A stretch of DNA of 64,000 nt, taken from contig CAWAHE010000006.1 in NCBI GenBank assembly GCA_963781775.1, positions 47,235 through 111,234 of the forward strand, read 5' to 3'. Below the pieces are notes generated by a model, which made no database searches, was not told the DNA's origin, and was given only the letters and a program-made list of their open reading frames with translations. This stretch comes from CAVSRC01 sp963781775. Lineage in GTDB: Bacteria; Pseudomonadota; Alphaproteobacteria; Rhizobiales; Kaistiaceae. This document shows, one piece after another, positions 1 to 8,165 of the stretch. Both the position numbers and the translations under genes were made by a program. Every line of letters begins with the position of its first letter. Positions within the stretch are counted from its first letter, which is position 1.

Positions 1-805
1 ATCCGATCAGCACCATCCGTCGCCCGTGGCCGAGGTCAATGTGGCGGCCGAGTGCGAGTCCGCCCGCCGCTCCGGCGAGGCCCGCGAGAGCCATGGCGCC
101 GCCGTAGGCGGGAATGCTTTCCTTCAGCGAATAGAACAGCGCGATCTGCCAGACAAAAATGAAGCAGGCGTCGAACCAGCCGTCGAAAACGATGATCGCG
201 GTGGCGAGCCGCGCCGCCCTGAAGGCACCGGGCGCCTCGTGCCTCACCGGAATGTTCGGCGCGCCGATGAGCGGCAGGACCGCCAGCACCTGAATTAGCG
301 CGACGCCTGCGAAGGTCGCTCGCCCGCCAGCCGTCACCACGGCCCACGCGCCGATGAGCGGCGCCACGATTCCCACCACCGAGACCAGGGCCTCGCGCGC
401 GCCGATCTGATGGCCGCGGTGCTCGGTGTCGCCGATGGTGGCAAAATAGGCGTGATATGCAGGCCAGTAGAAGATGTCGGCGACCGCAGTGACGATCACG
501 AGTACGAACAGCATGACGCCGACGCCATCGACTTCGGCCAGCACCGGATATTGCATCGCCATGCCGAGGGTACCGGCGACAAGCAGCGGCTTTAATCCCC
601 ACCGCTTGGCCAGCGGCAGGATCGCCGGGCGGAGAGCGAAGCGTCCCGCGACGATCGCCGCCAAGGCGATCAAGGCATGGGGCACGGATATCCCGGCGCG
701 GAGTAGAAACACCACGAAGAAGACGCCGCCGGCGCCCTGGGCGAGTGCCTGGATGCCGGAATGCAGGTTGACGCGGTTGACCGCGTCGTTGCGCAAGTAA
801 GCCAT
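1..805 (-). CDS. MFS transporter (3' end outside the window)
   Basis: About 268 codons read leftward from an ATG at 805 to the window edge with no stop, so the C-terminus is missing. The protein starts MAYLRNDAVNRVNLHSG and is a string of hydrophobic segments separated by short basic loops (for example GRFALRPAILPLAKRWG), which fits the N-terminal six-helix half and part of the second half of a major facilitator transporter of the inner membrane. The stretch GDTEHRGHQIGAREALVS sits where the central loop begins. The substrate cannot be told. It is transcribed away from the dioxygenase gene starting at 1117. The MFS assignment rests on topology and loop pattern, not on a diagnostic substrate motif. 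Confidence 0.75.
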   Translation of the reverse strand, partial: MAYLRNDAVNRVNLHSGIQALAQGAGGVFFVVFLLRAGISVPHALIALAAIVAGRFALRPAILPLAKRWGLKPLLVAGTLGMAMQYPVLAEVDGVGVMLFVLVIVTAVADIFYWPAYHAYFATIGDTEHRGHQIGAREALVSVVGIVAPLIGAWAVVTAGGRATFAGVALIQVLAVLPLIGAPNIPVRHEAPGAFRAARLATAIIVFDGWFDACFIFVWQIALFYSLKESIPAYGGAMALAGLAGAAGGLALGRHIDLGHGRRMVLIG

Positions 806-853
806 GGAAACACCGACAAAAAGAGAATGAGAGGACAACCGGCCGTTGGCCGG

Positions 854-1045
854 TCAGCGGCGCAGTCGCGCTAGGAAGTGGTCCCACCCATCGTCAAACT
901 CCTCGTCGGAGGTCGTGACTATGCCCCGCGAGCCTGCGGCCGGCAACCTCACGGGTTCGGTGATCGCCGATTTGCCGAGCCAGTGGCCGGCAGGCCACAG
1001 CGATCCTGTCAGCGTCAGCCCTGGTGGATTCTCTGATAGGATGGA
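854..1045 (-). pseudogene. Start-less reading frame, possible gene remnant
   Basis: The 312-base gap between the MFS gene and the dioxygenase holds an open frame of 63 codons on the minus strand, from just after a TGA at 1046-1048 to a TGA at 854-856. It has no ATG, GTG or TTG in a plausible position with a ribosome site, but its third positions are mostly G or C as in real genes here, and it ends in a protein-like tail (TTSDEEFDDGWDHFLARLRR). It could be the surviving C-terminus of a deleted gene. I do not recognise the family. The rest of the gap should hold the divergent promoters, but no clear -35/-10 pair is visible. Confidence 0.25.
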
Positions 1046-1116
1046 TCACGCTGCCGGCGCGTGCCGCGCGGCATCGGCGGCATGACGGGCCCTATTGTTC
1101 GGGAGGAACAACGCAA

Positions 1117-1947
1117 GTGTCCCAACAGCAACAAGAAATTTCAGAGTACACGTTCAGCGACGGCGAAATTGCCGACTTCCAGCGGGATGGCTTTGTTCTG
1201 AAGCCTGGCCTGTTCACGAAAAAGGAAGTCGAAGGTCTCAATCAGGTCGTGAAGAGCGACGCCGGCATCGCCGATGCCGTCTACGGCCGCGTCGATCGTT
1301 CCGGTGCGACGACCGAACTGGCGCTGTGGAACCATCTCAGCGACGACATGTTCGGGGCGGTGGCACGCTCGCGTCGCATCGTCGACAATCTTGAGCGCGT
1401 TCTGGGTGGCGAGATCGCCTTCTATCATTCCAAGCTGACGCTCAAGCGGCCCAAGGTCGGAGGCTCCTGGGAGTGGCATCAGGACTACGGCTACTGGTAC
1501 CGCAACGGCTTTCTGTTTCCTGACATGGCAAGTGTGTTCATCGCGCTGGACCCGAGCCGGAAGGAAAATGGATGCCTGCAAGTTCTCAAGGGCTCGCACC
1601 TGATCGGCCGGATAGAACACGGAGCCGTTGCCGGTCAGATCGGCGCCGACATGGCCTATGTCGAAGCCGCAATGAAGCGCTGTCCGCTCGTCTATGTCGA
1701 GATGGCGCCCGGCGATGCGCTGTTCTTCCACGCGAACCTGTTGCACGCATCGGGACCAAACATGTCGGAGAACTCGCGCAACGTTCTGCTGTGTTGCTAC
1801 AACCGCGCGGACAATGTGTCGTTCAAGGAACAGTCCAATAGCGGTCAGCAGCGCATCGAAAAGCTCGCCGACAGCGCGGTCATTGACTACATGACCAAGC
1901 CGCTTGACGCGACGCGGAGATTCGCCCGGCCCACCGTCCCCGCGTAG
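1117..1947 (+). CDS. Phytanoyl-CoA dioxygenase (PhyH) family protein
   Basis: A 276-residue Fe(II)/2-oxoglutarate-dependent oxygenase-like protein. The metal-binding HxD motif is seen in WEWHQDYGYWYRNG, and the distal histidine and 2-oxoglutarate arginine region in HANLLHASGPNMSENSR, near the end of a double-stranded beta-helix fold. I chose the GTG at 1117 because a strong ribosome site (GGGAGGA, 1101-1107) precedes it; an upstream ATG at 1024 would place that site inside the gene and add 31 residues unlike the family. The family hydroxylates varied small molecules; the substrate here is unknown. It lies upstream of a FadR-type regulator and a sugar-type importer, so a catabolic role is possible. 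Confidence 0.85.
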   Translation: MSQQQQEISEYTFSDGEIADFQRDGFVLKPGLFTKKEVEGLNQVVKSDAGIADAVYGRVDRSGATTELALWNHLSDDMFGAVARSRRIVDNLERVLGGEIAFYHSKLTLKRPKVGGSWEWHQDYGYWYRNGFLFPDMASVFIALDPSRKENGCLQVLKGSHLIGRIEHGAVAGQIGADMAYVEAAMKRCPLVYVEMAPGDALFFHANLLHASGPNMSENSRNVLLCCYNRADNVSFKEQSNSGQQRIEKLADSAVIDYMTKPLDATRRFARPTVPA

Positions 1948-2096
1948 CTACACCGGCGCTGCGCCATCCAAAATAACTTGGTCGTCCTGCCAAGTGCGTA
2001 CGGCTGCCGTACCGCTCCGCCCGCATGGGCGCGCGGAAGGCGTCACGCTTGCAAATTGTCCTTGGGTGACGTTGCCCCATCTCCGCGGGTGTCATA

Positions 2097-2107
2097 TTGT
2101 ATTACAA
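2097..2107. promoter_or_regulatory. Candidate FadR-type GntR operator upstream of the regulator gene
   Basis: TTGTATTACAA is an 11-bp palindrome with perfect 5-base arms around a central T. It matches the consensus described for the FadR subfamily of GntR regulators (TNGTNNNACNA). It lies 25 bases before the start codon of the FadR-type gene at 2132, where autoregulation would be expected. A near copy lies before the ABC importer at 3044-3054. Confidence 0.5.
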
Positions 2108-2131
2108 AAGACAAAGCCGACAGGGGTTGGA

Positions 2132-2935
2132 ATGAACAAATTCGAGGGGGCCGGGGCGCAACCTGCGCTCGCCAAACCGGCATTCGGCCGGTTGCAGCGC
2201 CCTGGATCGCCAGACTCAATCGGAACCTCCAGTCCGAAGATCCACTTGCGTGTCGCGGATCAGCTGGGCTTGGCGATCGCGCGCGGCGAATACGCGCCCG
2301 GCATGATGTTGCCGCCGGAAACGCGGCTCTGCGAGATGCTCGGCGTCAGCCGTACCGCGATGCGCGAAGCCATTCGCGGCCTCATCGCCAAGGGGTTGGT
2401 CGAGTCGCGAGCCAAGCTGGGCACGCGTGTTCGAGCAGCGGAATTCTGGAACCACCTCGATCCGGACGTCCTGCGCTGGCGCCTGCAAGTCACCGATACG
2501 GAAGACTACCTTCGGAAGATGTTCGAGCTGCGTCGGGCCACGGAACCCGCGGCTTCGGCCATAGCTGCGGAAAACGCCGACGAGGACGACAAACGACGGC
2601 TGACCGCGGCTTTCCAGACCATGGCCGACGCCGGTACCGACAATGCCCGGTTTGTCGAGGGTGACCTCGCATTCCACAGAGCCATCTATCTGGCCACGCA
2701 CAACGAATTCTTCCTGCCGCTCGGCCAGCTATTCACGTTGGCGCTGAGAGAGATGTTTCGCATCGCTGCTCTCGGCGCGTCGCACCGACCGCGCGCCATC
2801 GTGGAACACAACGATTTGCTCAAGGCGATCGTCGAGCATAAGCCGCAACTCGCCCGGGCGGCGGCCGTCACCCTGCTCGGTAATGCCGCCGGTGACATCG
2901 AACGCATTCGCGGCGAAGGCCTCGACCGGACCTGA
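2132..2935 (+). CDS. FadR/GntR family transcriptional regulator
   Basis: 267 residues. An N-terminal winged helix-turn-helix (about residues 35-105, with LPPETRLCEMLGVSRTAMRE and a wing ending SRAKLGTRVR) is followed by an all-helical FCD ligand-binding domain (LRKMFELRRATEP, then FVEGDLAFHRAIYLATHN and a late histidine in IVEHNDLLKAIVEH). The D, H and H residues of these segments are the usual metal/effector ligands of FCD domains. I chose the ATG at 2132 (AGGGG five bases upstream) over longer in-frame starts. It probably senses a carboxylate or sugar acid and controls the importer that follows, because both promoters carry related palindromes. The effector is unknown. Confidence 0.88.
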   Translation: MNKFEGAGAQPALAKPAFGRLQRPGSPDSIGTSSPKIHLRVADQLGLAIARGEYAPGMMLPPETRLCEMLGVSRTAMREAIRGLIAKGLVESRAKLGTRVRAAEFWNHLDPDVLRWRLQVTDTEDYLRKMFELRRATEPAASAIAAENADEDDKRRLTAAFQTMADAGTDNARFVEGDLAFHRAIYLATHNEFFLPLGQLFTLALREMFRIAALGASHRPRAIVEHNDLLKAIVEHKPQLARAAAVTLLGNAAGDIERIRGEGLDRT

Positions 2936-3043
2936 GCGATTGCCCCCTACGGGTGCGCTGCGATCGATTGCGGGACTGCATGAGCGCGCATCGACTTTCT
3001 GCCATTCGGCCAACTCGACGCTTTCGTTGACATCGTTCCGGCT

Positions 3044-3054
3044 ATTGTAATACC
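3044..3054. promoter_or_regulatory. Candidate second FadR-type operator, upstream of the ABC importer
   Basis: TTGTAATACCT agrees with the palindrome at 2097-2107 in eight of eleven positions and keeps the GT...AC core of the FadR-subfamily consensus, failing only at the last base. It lies about 135 bases before the solute-binding protein gene, in the 252-base gap after the regulator. This suggests that the regulator controls both its own gene and the importer. It is a prediction from pattern only. Confidence 0.4.
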
Positions 3055-3187
3055 TATTCTAAGTGCGTGTGGCGCAGTGTCGCATGCAACAAGGGGGAGG
3101 AAATAGCCTGGCAGACAGATCCGGCGTTCAGCCGGACATCGCTCAGCACAAAAAAACAACGACGTACATCGGGAGGAAATGGCAATC

Positions 3188-4585
3188 ATGATTCACAAGA
3201 AGCCAAGTCGTCGTGAGGTTCTGCTCGCGACCGCCGCCACAGGTCTTTTCGCAAGCAGCGGAATCCCGGCCTTCGCCGAAGACGCCAAGCCGGACATCGC
3301 GCTGCCGCAGGGTAAGGCCGGCAAGCTGACGGTCATTCACCGCACGGAGTTTTTCGCCGAGGCGCAGACCGCCTTCCGGACTGCGCTCGAGGATTTCTCA
3401 AAGGCCAACAACGTCGAACTCGATGCTTCCACGACGGACCCGAACGTGTTCGGCGACTTCCTCGGGAAGATGACCGCGGCGGTGCGGGCCGGCAACCCAC
3501 CCGATCTCGCCTACCACGGTATCAGTGTCCCGCAGATGCACACGCTCGACCTGTGCGAGGACGTGACCGATGTGGTGGAAGAGGCCATCGGCAAATATGG
3601 CTACGTCATGCCGGGTGCGAGCCCGGAGAAGAACGGGAAATTCGATGGCCGCTGGGCGTCGATTCCGTTTATCGCCCGCGCCGACGGCTGCTTCTTCCGC
3701 GGCGACAAGCTGAAGGAAAAGGGCATCGACCCGGCGTCGCTGACGACTTATGACGCCCGGCGTGACGCGGCTCTGGCCATCTCCGACCCCAACAACAACT
3801 TCTGGGGCTGGGGAATAACCTGCAACAAGAGCGGCGACGGCGAAAACTTCGTCATGTCCGTGATCAACGATTTTGGCGGCCATTACACTGATCCGACCGG
3901 CCAGATCGTCCAGTTCAACTCGCCCGAAACGGTTGCCGCGGTCGCGTGGATCAAGGAAACCTACGACCGCAACGGCAAGTACGCGGCGATGCTGCCCCCG
4001 GGCGTCGAAGGCTGGAGCGACACGGGTAACAACGAAGCCTATGTCGCCGGAAGCGTCGGGTTCACCCGCAACGCCTACAGCGTCTACGCCAAGGCCAAGA
4101 AGGACGCGCCCGACATCTACAAGAACACCGTCGTGCTCCACGAGGCGACGGCCACAAACGGCGACAACCGCGATTTGGGTTACATGGGCGGCTGGCTCAC
4201 CATCTTCAAAGGCGCGCCGAACAAGGATCTCGCCAAGAAACTTGCGCTCTATCTGCTCGATCCCGCCAATTTCAACAAGATTGCGTCGGTGTCGGGCGGC
4301 CTGATCATGCCGGCCTATAACGACCTGTGGACCCCCGAGTTCGTCGCTGCCGACCCGAACTTCAAAATCATCAAGGAGGTGCTCGACGTGAAGACTCCCT
4401 TCGTCGGCACCTCGTGGCCGGCATCGCCGAGCGCGGCTATTGGCGCGATCGGGGGGCAGGCGGTGGCCACGACCATGATGGCCTACGTCAATTCCGGACA
4501 GATGACGCCGGCCGAGGCCGTCAAGGACGCGCACAACAAGATCGTCAAGATCTTCGAAAGTGGCGGCATCAAGCAGCCAGGCTAA
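3188..4585 (+). CDS. ABC transporter extracellular solute-binding protein (sugar type, family 1)
   Basis: 465 residues from the ATG at 3188. The N-terminus carries a twin-arginine-like signal (SRREVLLATAATGLFAS, cleavage probably after IPAFA), so the protein is periplasmic. The body has features of family 1 solute-binding proteins: AYHGISVPQMHTLDLCEDVT, GYMGGWLTIFKGAPNKDLAK and a C-terminal WPASPSAAIG segment. An ATG at 3179 is in frame but only two bases from the ribosome site (GGGAGGAA, 3171-3178); the ATG at 3188 has normal spacing. It should capture a sugar or related carbohydrate for the fused permease that follows. No ATPase gene is next to it. Confidence 0.88.
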   Translation: MIHKKPSRREVLLATAATGLFASSGIPAFAEDAKPDIALPQGKAGKLTVIHRTEFFAEAQTAFRTALEDFSKANNVELDASTTDPNVFGDFLGKMTAAVRAGNPPDLAYHGISVPQMHTLDLCEDVTDVVEEAIGKYGYVMPGASPEKNGKFDGRWASIPFIARADGCFFRGDKLKEKGIDPASLTTYDARRDAALAISDPNNNFWGWGITCNKSGDGENFVMSVINDFGGHYTDPTGQIVQFNSPETVAAVAWIKETYDRNGKYAAMLPPGVEGWSDTGNNEAYVAGSVGFTRNAYSVYAKAKKDAPDIYKNTVVLHEATATNGDNRDLGYMGGWLTIFKGAPNKDLAKKLALYLLDPANFNKIASVSGGLIMPAYNDLWTPEFVAADPNFKIIKEVLDVKTPFVGTSWPASPSAAIGAIGGQAVATTMMAYVNSGQMTPAEAVKDAHNKIVKIFESGGIKQPG

Positions 4586-4596
4586 TCGATCGGTGT

Positions 4597-4621
4597 GAAG
4601 GGGCGGCCTGGCCGCCCCTTC
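4597..4621 (+). terminator. Hairpin between solute-binding protein and permease genes
   Basis: GAAGGGGCGG (4597-4606) and CCGCCCCTTC (4612-4621) form a perfect 10-bp GC-rich stem around a 5-base loop, starting 11 bases after the stop codon. The following bases (ATCTTTCGC) are only weakly T-rich. In importer operons such a hairpin usually acts as a partial terminator or 3' stabiliser, giving more binding protein than permease. That role is inferred from position. Confidence 0.65.
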
Positions 4622-4772
4622 ATCTTTCGCAGCGCCGGCTGTTGCCCGGGCACAGGGACGTTTCCGTGTTCAGTCTTGGCCGGCGCCGCTGAAGCTTTCA
4701 GGCACCAAGCAGTCGGTGGCCAATCCGAGGCACGGTCGAGCGCGGCGTTCGACGAGGCGAGCGAGACAGCCG

Positions 4773-6731
4773 ATGGACGGTCAACTTCAACTCAATACTC
4801 CCATCGCCCAAACCGAGTCGCTGTTCAGTCCGCGGCGCATGCAGAATTTACTCGGGCGTGACTGGACGGTCGCTTATCCGTTCGTCCTGCCGATGATGTT
4901 GATCATGGTCGGCCTGATCCTGTGGCCGTTCATCAACGCCATCATTCTCAGCACGACGTCGCTGAATTTCCTCACCGGCCAGGAATTCAATGTCGGTCTG
5001 GCGAACTACCAGGATCTCCTCACGGACTACGACTACAAGGTGGCGATCCAGAACACCATCCAGTTCACGGTGTGGTCGCTGGCGGTCAAGTTCGTCGTCG
5101 GTATGACCATCGCCCTTGTCCTCAATAGCCGGATCCCGTTCCGCAGCGTGCTGACCGGCATCATGCTTCTGCCGTGGATCGTCCCGGAGGTCGTGACCGC
5201 GCTCGCATGGAAGAGCATCTACGACCCGATCTTCGGCGGCCTCGATCCCCTGCTGATCAAGCTTGGCCTCGCCGACCGGGCCATCGGCTGGCTGTCGGAG
5301 CCCAATCTGGCGATGCCCAGCGTCATCGCAGTGAACGTGTGGAAGGGCATCCCATTCTACACGTTGCTCCTGCTGTCAGGCCTCAAGGCGGTTGACCGTG
5401 AACAGCTCGAGGCGGCGGAAGTGGATGGGGCGAATGTCATCCAGCGCTTCCGTCACGTGACGCTGCCGAGCCTGCGCTACGTGATCGTCGTCGTCCTTCT
5501 CCTGTCGTTCATCTCGACGTTCAACCAGTTCGGCTTGATCTATCTGCTGACCGTCGGTGGTCCCGGCAACTCCACCACGCTTTATTCCATCCTCGCCTAC
5601 CAGAAGGCGGTCGTATCGCTGCAATACGGCCAAGGCGCGGCTATCGCTCTCAGCGTGGCGCCGCTTATGGCGATCCTGATCTGGCTGCTGGCCAAGTTCA
5701 TGCGCCATGACGACCGGCATCAACCGAGGCAGCGGAAGGGCATCGGCGAAGCGATCCTGAAGGCAAGCAGCTGGCTTCTGAACGCCGCCCTCGACCTGTT
5801 CTTCTGGCCCTTCGAGATGATCTTCAAGGGACTGGAGCGCCTGGCCGACGTCATCAGAAAAATGGCGGGCAAGCCGGTCGACCAGGCGATGCTGAGACAG
5901 CAGGACCGCAGGCGTATCAGCCTGTGGCTGCGGGTGCTGCTGCTCTTGCCGATCATGCTGTTCGTGCTGTTTCCCTTCTTCTGGGTGTTCGTGACCTCGT
6001 TCAAGTCGGACCCGCAGATCACCCAGCGCGTTTCGATCTTCTGGCCCGAGCCGTTCGTGCTCGATCAATACAAGCAACTGGTCGGCCACACGCCGTTTCT
6101 GGTGTGGTTCCGCAATTCGACGCTCGTGGCGCTGGGCAGCACGGCGGTGTCGGTCGTTCTCGCCTCGCTCGGTGCCTATGCGCTGGCGCGGCTCAAGTTC
6201 CGTGGCGCCGGCCTGCTCACCGCCTTTCTGATGATCACCTACTTGCTGCCAGGCACACTGCTGTTCATCCCTCTCTACAAGACGCTCGCCGACATTGGCA
6301 TCGTCAACACCTGGGCGGCGCTGATCGTCACCTACCCGACCTTCCTGATGCCGTTCGCCACCTGGGTGCTGATGGGATATTTCCGGTCCATCCCGGTCGA
6401 ATTGGAGGAAGCCGCGATGATCGATGGCGCCAGCCGGCTCTATGCGTTCTGGCACATTGTCCTGCCTCTGGCGGCGCCGGCCGTGCTGGCGGTTGCGTTA
6501 TTTGCATTCACGAACGCCTGGAACGAGTTCCTCTTCGCGTTTGTGTTCATAACCACAGAATCGCTTCGCACGCTGCCGGTCGGCCTCCAGTCGATGGTGA
6601 TCGGTGACATTCTGCCTTGGGGTCAGCTGATGGCCGCGTCGCTGTTGACGGCGATTCCGGTGGCGGTGCTCTACATCTTCGCCCAGCGCTTCCTGGTGGA
6701 AGGCCTGACGGTCGGCGCCGTAAAGGGCTGA
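4773..6731 (+). CDS. Fused ABC sugar permease (MalF-like and MalG-like halves in one chain)
   Basis: 652 residues, about twice a normal permease. The first half (about 30-310) has six membrane segments and the ATPase-docking EAA loop EQLEAAEVDGANVIQRFRHV near 210. The second half (about 385-652) has another set and the loop ELEEAAMIDGASRLYAFWHI near 542. They correspond to the MalF-type and MalG-type subunits of a carbohydrate importer. The linker (about 310-385) is charged, with a hydrophobic stretch (LDLFFWPFEMIFKGLERLA). I chose the ATG at 4773; an earlier in-frame ATG at 4716 adds arginine-rich sequence. No stop or frameshift separates the halves. No ATPase gene follows: the next gene is on the other strand. 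Confidence 0.88.
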   Translation: MDGQLQLNTPIAQTESLFSPRRMQNLLGRDWTVAYPFVLPMMLIMVGLILWPFINAIILSTTSLNFLTGQEFNVGLANYQDLLTDYDYKVAIQNTIQFTVWSLAVKFVVGMTIALVLNSRIPFRSVLTGIMLLPWIVPEVVTALAWKSIYDPIFGGLDPLLIKLGLADRAIGWLSEPNLAMPSVIAVNVWKGIPFYTLLLLSGLKAVDREQLEAAEVDGANVIQRFRHVTLPSLRYVIVVVLLLSFISTFNQFGLIYLLTVGGPGNSTTLYSILAYQKAVVSLQYGQGAAIALSVAPLMAILIWLLAKFMRHDDRHQPRQRKGIGEAILKASSWLLNAALDLFFWPFEMIFKGLERLADVIRKMAGKPVDQAMLRQQDRRRISLWLRVLLLLPIMLFVLFPFFWVFVTSFKSDPQITQRVSIFWPEPFVLDQYKQLVGHTPFLVWFRNSTLVALGSTAVSVVLASLGAYALARLKFRGAGLLTAFLMITYLLPGTLLFIPLYKTLADIGIVNTWAALIVTYPTFLMPFATWVLMGYFRSIPVELEEAAMIDGASRLYAFWHIVLPLAAPAVLAVALFAFTNAWNEFLFAFVFITTESLRTLPVGLQSMVIGDILPWGQLMAASLLTAIPVAVLYIFAQRFLVEGLTVGAVKG

Positions 6732-6759
6732 CAGCCCAACCGGGCACACTTGCGTGGGG

Positions 6760-7938
6760 TTACTCGATCACGATCTTGGGCGGCGCGCGTGTGCCCGCGG
6801 CGCGCGCCTGCTGGACGCCGTCCCAGGCCTTCGCGGCGATCTCGCGATACGCCTTGGCGTGCGCGCCGTCGGGATCGGCAACGACGATCGGGGTGCCGGC
6901 GTCCGATGTCTCGCGGATCGCCATGTCGAGTGGAATCTCGCCGAGGAACGGCGTCTCCAGCTTCTCCGCCTCGCGCCTGGCGCCACCATGGCCGAAGATG
7001 TCGTAGCGTTTGCCGGTGTCGGGCGCGATGAAGTAGCTCATGTTCTCGACGATGCCGAGCACAGGCACGTCGACGCGGCGGAACATGTTGAGCCCCTTGC
7101 GCGCATCGATCAGCGCCAGGTCCTGCGGCGTGGAGACGATGACGGCGCCGGCGAGCGGCACCTGCTGGGCCATGGTCAACTGCGCGTCGCCAGTGCCCGG
7201 TGGCATGTCGACGACCAGCACGTCGAGATCGCCCCAGGCGACTTCGCGCAACATCTGCCCCAGCGCCGACACAACCATCGGCCCGCGCCAGATCATCGGC
7301 GTGTCTTCCTCGACCAGGAAGCCCATCGACATGACCTTCACGCCGTAGGCCTCCATCGGCTTCAGCGTGCGTCCACCGATCGCCTCCGGCCGGCCGGAAA
7401 GATGCAGCAGGCGCGGCAGCGACGGACCGTAAATGTCGGCGTCGAGGATGCCGACCCTGAGGCCGTTCGCCTTCATGGCGAGCGCCAGGTTGACGGCGGT
7501 GGTCGACTTGCCGACGCCGCCCTTGCCGCTCGCCACCGCGATGATGGCGCCGACACCGGGCACGCCTGCCTTGGCGGCTGGCGGCGCATGGCGATGAGCG
7601 GGCGCCGGGCCTTTGGCTCCGGCGGGCGGTTGCGCTGGACGCGCCATCTGCGGGCCGCCCGGCCGTGCTGCAGGCGCAGCGCCGGCTTTCTTTTCGGCGG
7701 TCAGCACAACCATCGCACCGGCAACACCGGGTATCGCCTTGACCGCGGTCTCGGCAGCGACGCGCATCGGCTCATACGCCGCGGCGCGCTCTGCCGGCAC
7801 GGTGATCGAGAACATCACGCGGCCATTGGCGATGACGATGTCCGACACCATGCCGCGTCTCACGATGTCGCGGTCGTCGTCCGGCCCCCTGATTCCGCCA
7901 AGGCGGGCGAGGACGGTTTCCTTGTCGATGTCGGGCAT
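6760..7938 (-). CDS. Mrp/ApbC family P-loop ATPase (iron-sulfur carrier type)
   Basis: 392 residues from the ATG at 7938. An N-terminal MIP18-like domain (IDKETVLARLGGIRGPDD, about 1-90) is joined by an alanine/proline-rich linker to a MinD-like ATPase with a deviant Walker A (SGKGGVGKST) and a Walker B region (DVLVVDMPPGTGDAQ). The family transfers Fe-S clusters to apoproteins. The CxxC pair that many Mrp proteins carry after the ENMSYF motif is missing; the segment reads MSYFIAPDTGKRYDIFG. The long in-frame extension up to 8136 has no family similarity and overlaps the promoter area of the divergent gene at 8166, so I left it out. Confidence 0.9.
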   Translation of the reverse strand: MPDIDKETVLARLGGIRGPDDDRDIVRRGMVSDIVIANGRVMFSITVPAERAAAYEPMRVAAETAVKAIPGVAGAMVVLTAEKKAGAAPAARPGGPQMARPAQPPAGAKGPAPAHRHAPPAAKAGVPGVGAIIAVASGKGGVGKSTTAVNLALAMKANGLRVGILDADIYGPSLPRLLHLSGRPEAIGGRTLKPMEAYGVKVMSMGFLVEEDTPMIWRGPMVVSALGQMLREVAWGDLDVLVVDMPPGTGDAQLTMAQQVPLAGAVIVSTPQDLALIDARKGLNMFRRVDVPVLGIVENMSYFIAPDTGKRYDIFGHGGARREAEKLETPFLGEIPLDMAIRETSDAGTPIVVADPDGAHAKAYREIAAKAWDGVQQARAAGTRAPPKIVIE

Positions 7939-8165
7939 GTTGCCGTGGCGATCCCTGGAGGCAGGCGCGGGCGCGAATTTAGCCACAACGCCGGGTGGGT
8001 CAACCGACCGCTGAATGGCTTCGCCGGCAAATGCGACAATCGGTCGTTGCCACGCCGACGGCTTTGATGAAATGATTGCTGCGTAGTCGACCCGGGCCGA
8101 GTTGCCCGGCCGCCCCGCCGTCTCGCGGCGGGTCAAAAAAGGACAATTAACTCAAGGGGATCGTC

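Noticed and set aside
36..887. 283-codon minus-strand frame covering the left edge
   Set aside because: It is out of frame with the MFS gene on the same strand, reads as arginine-rich sequence and has no motif.
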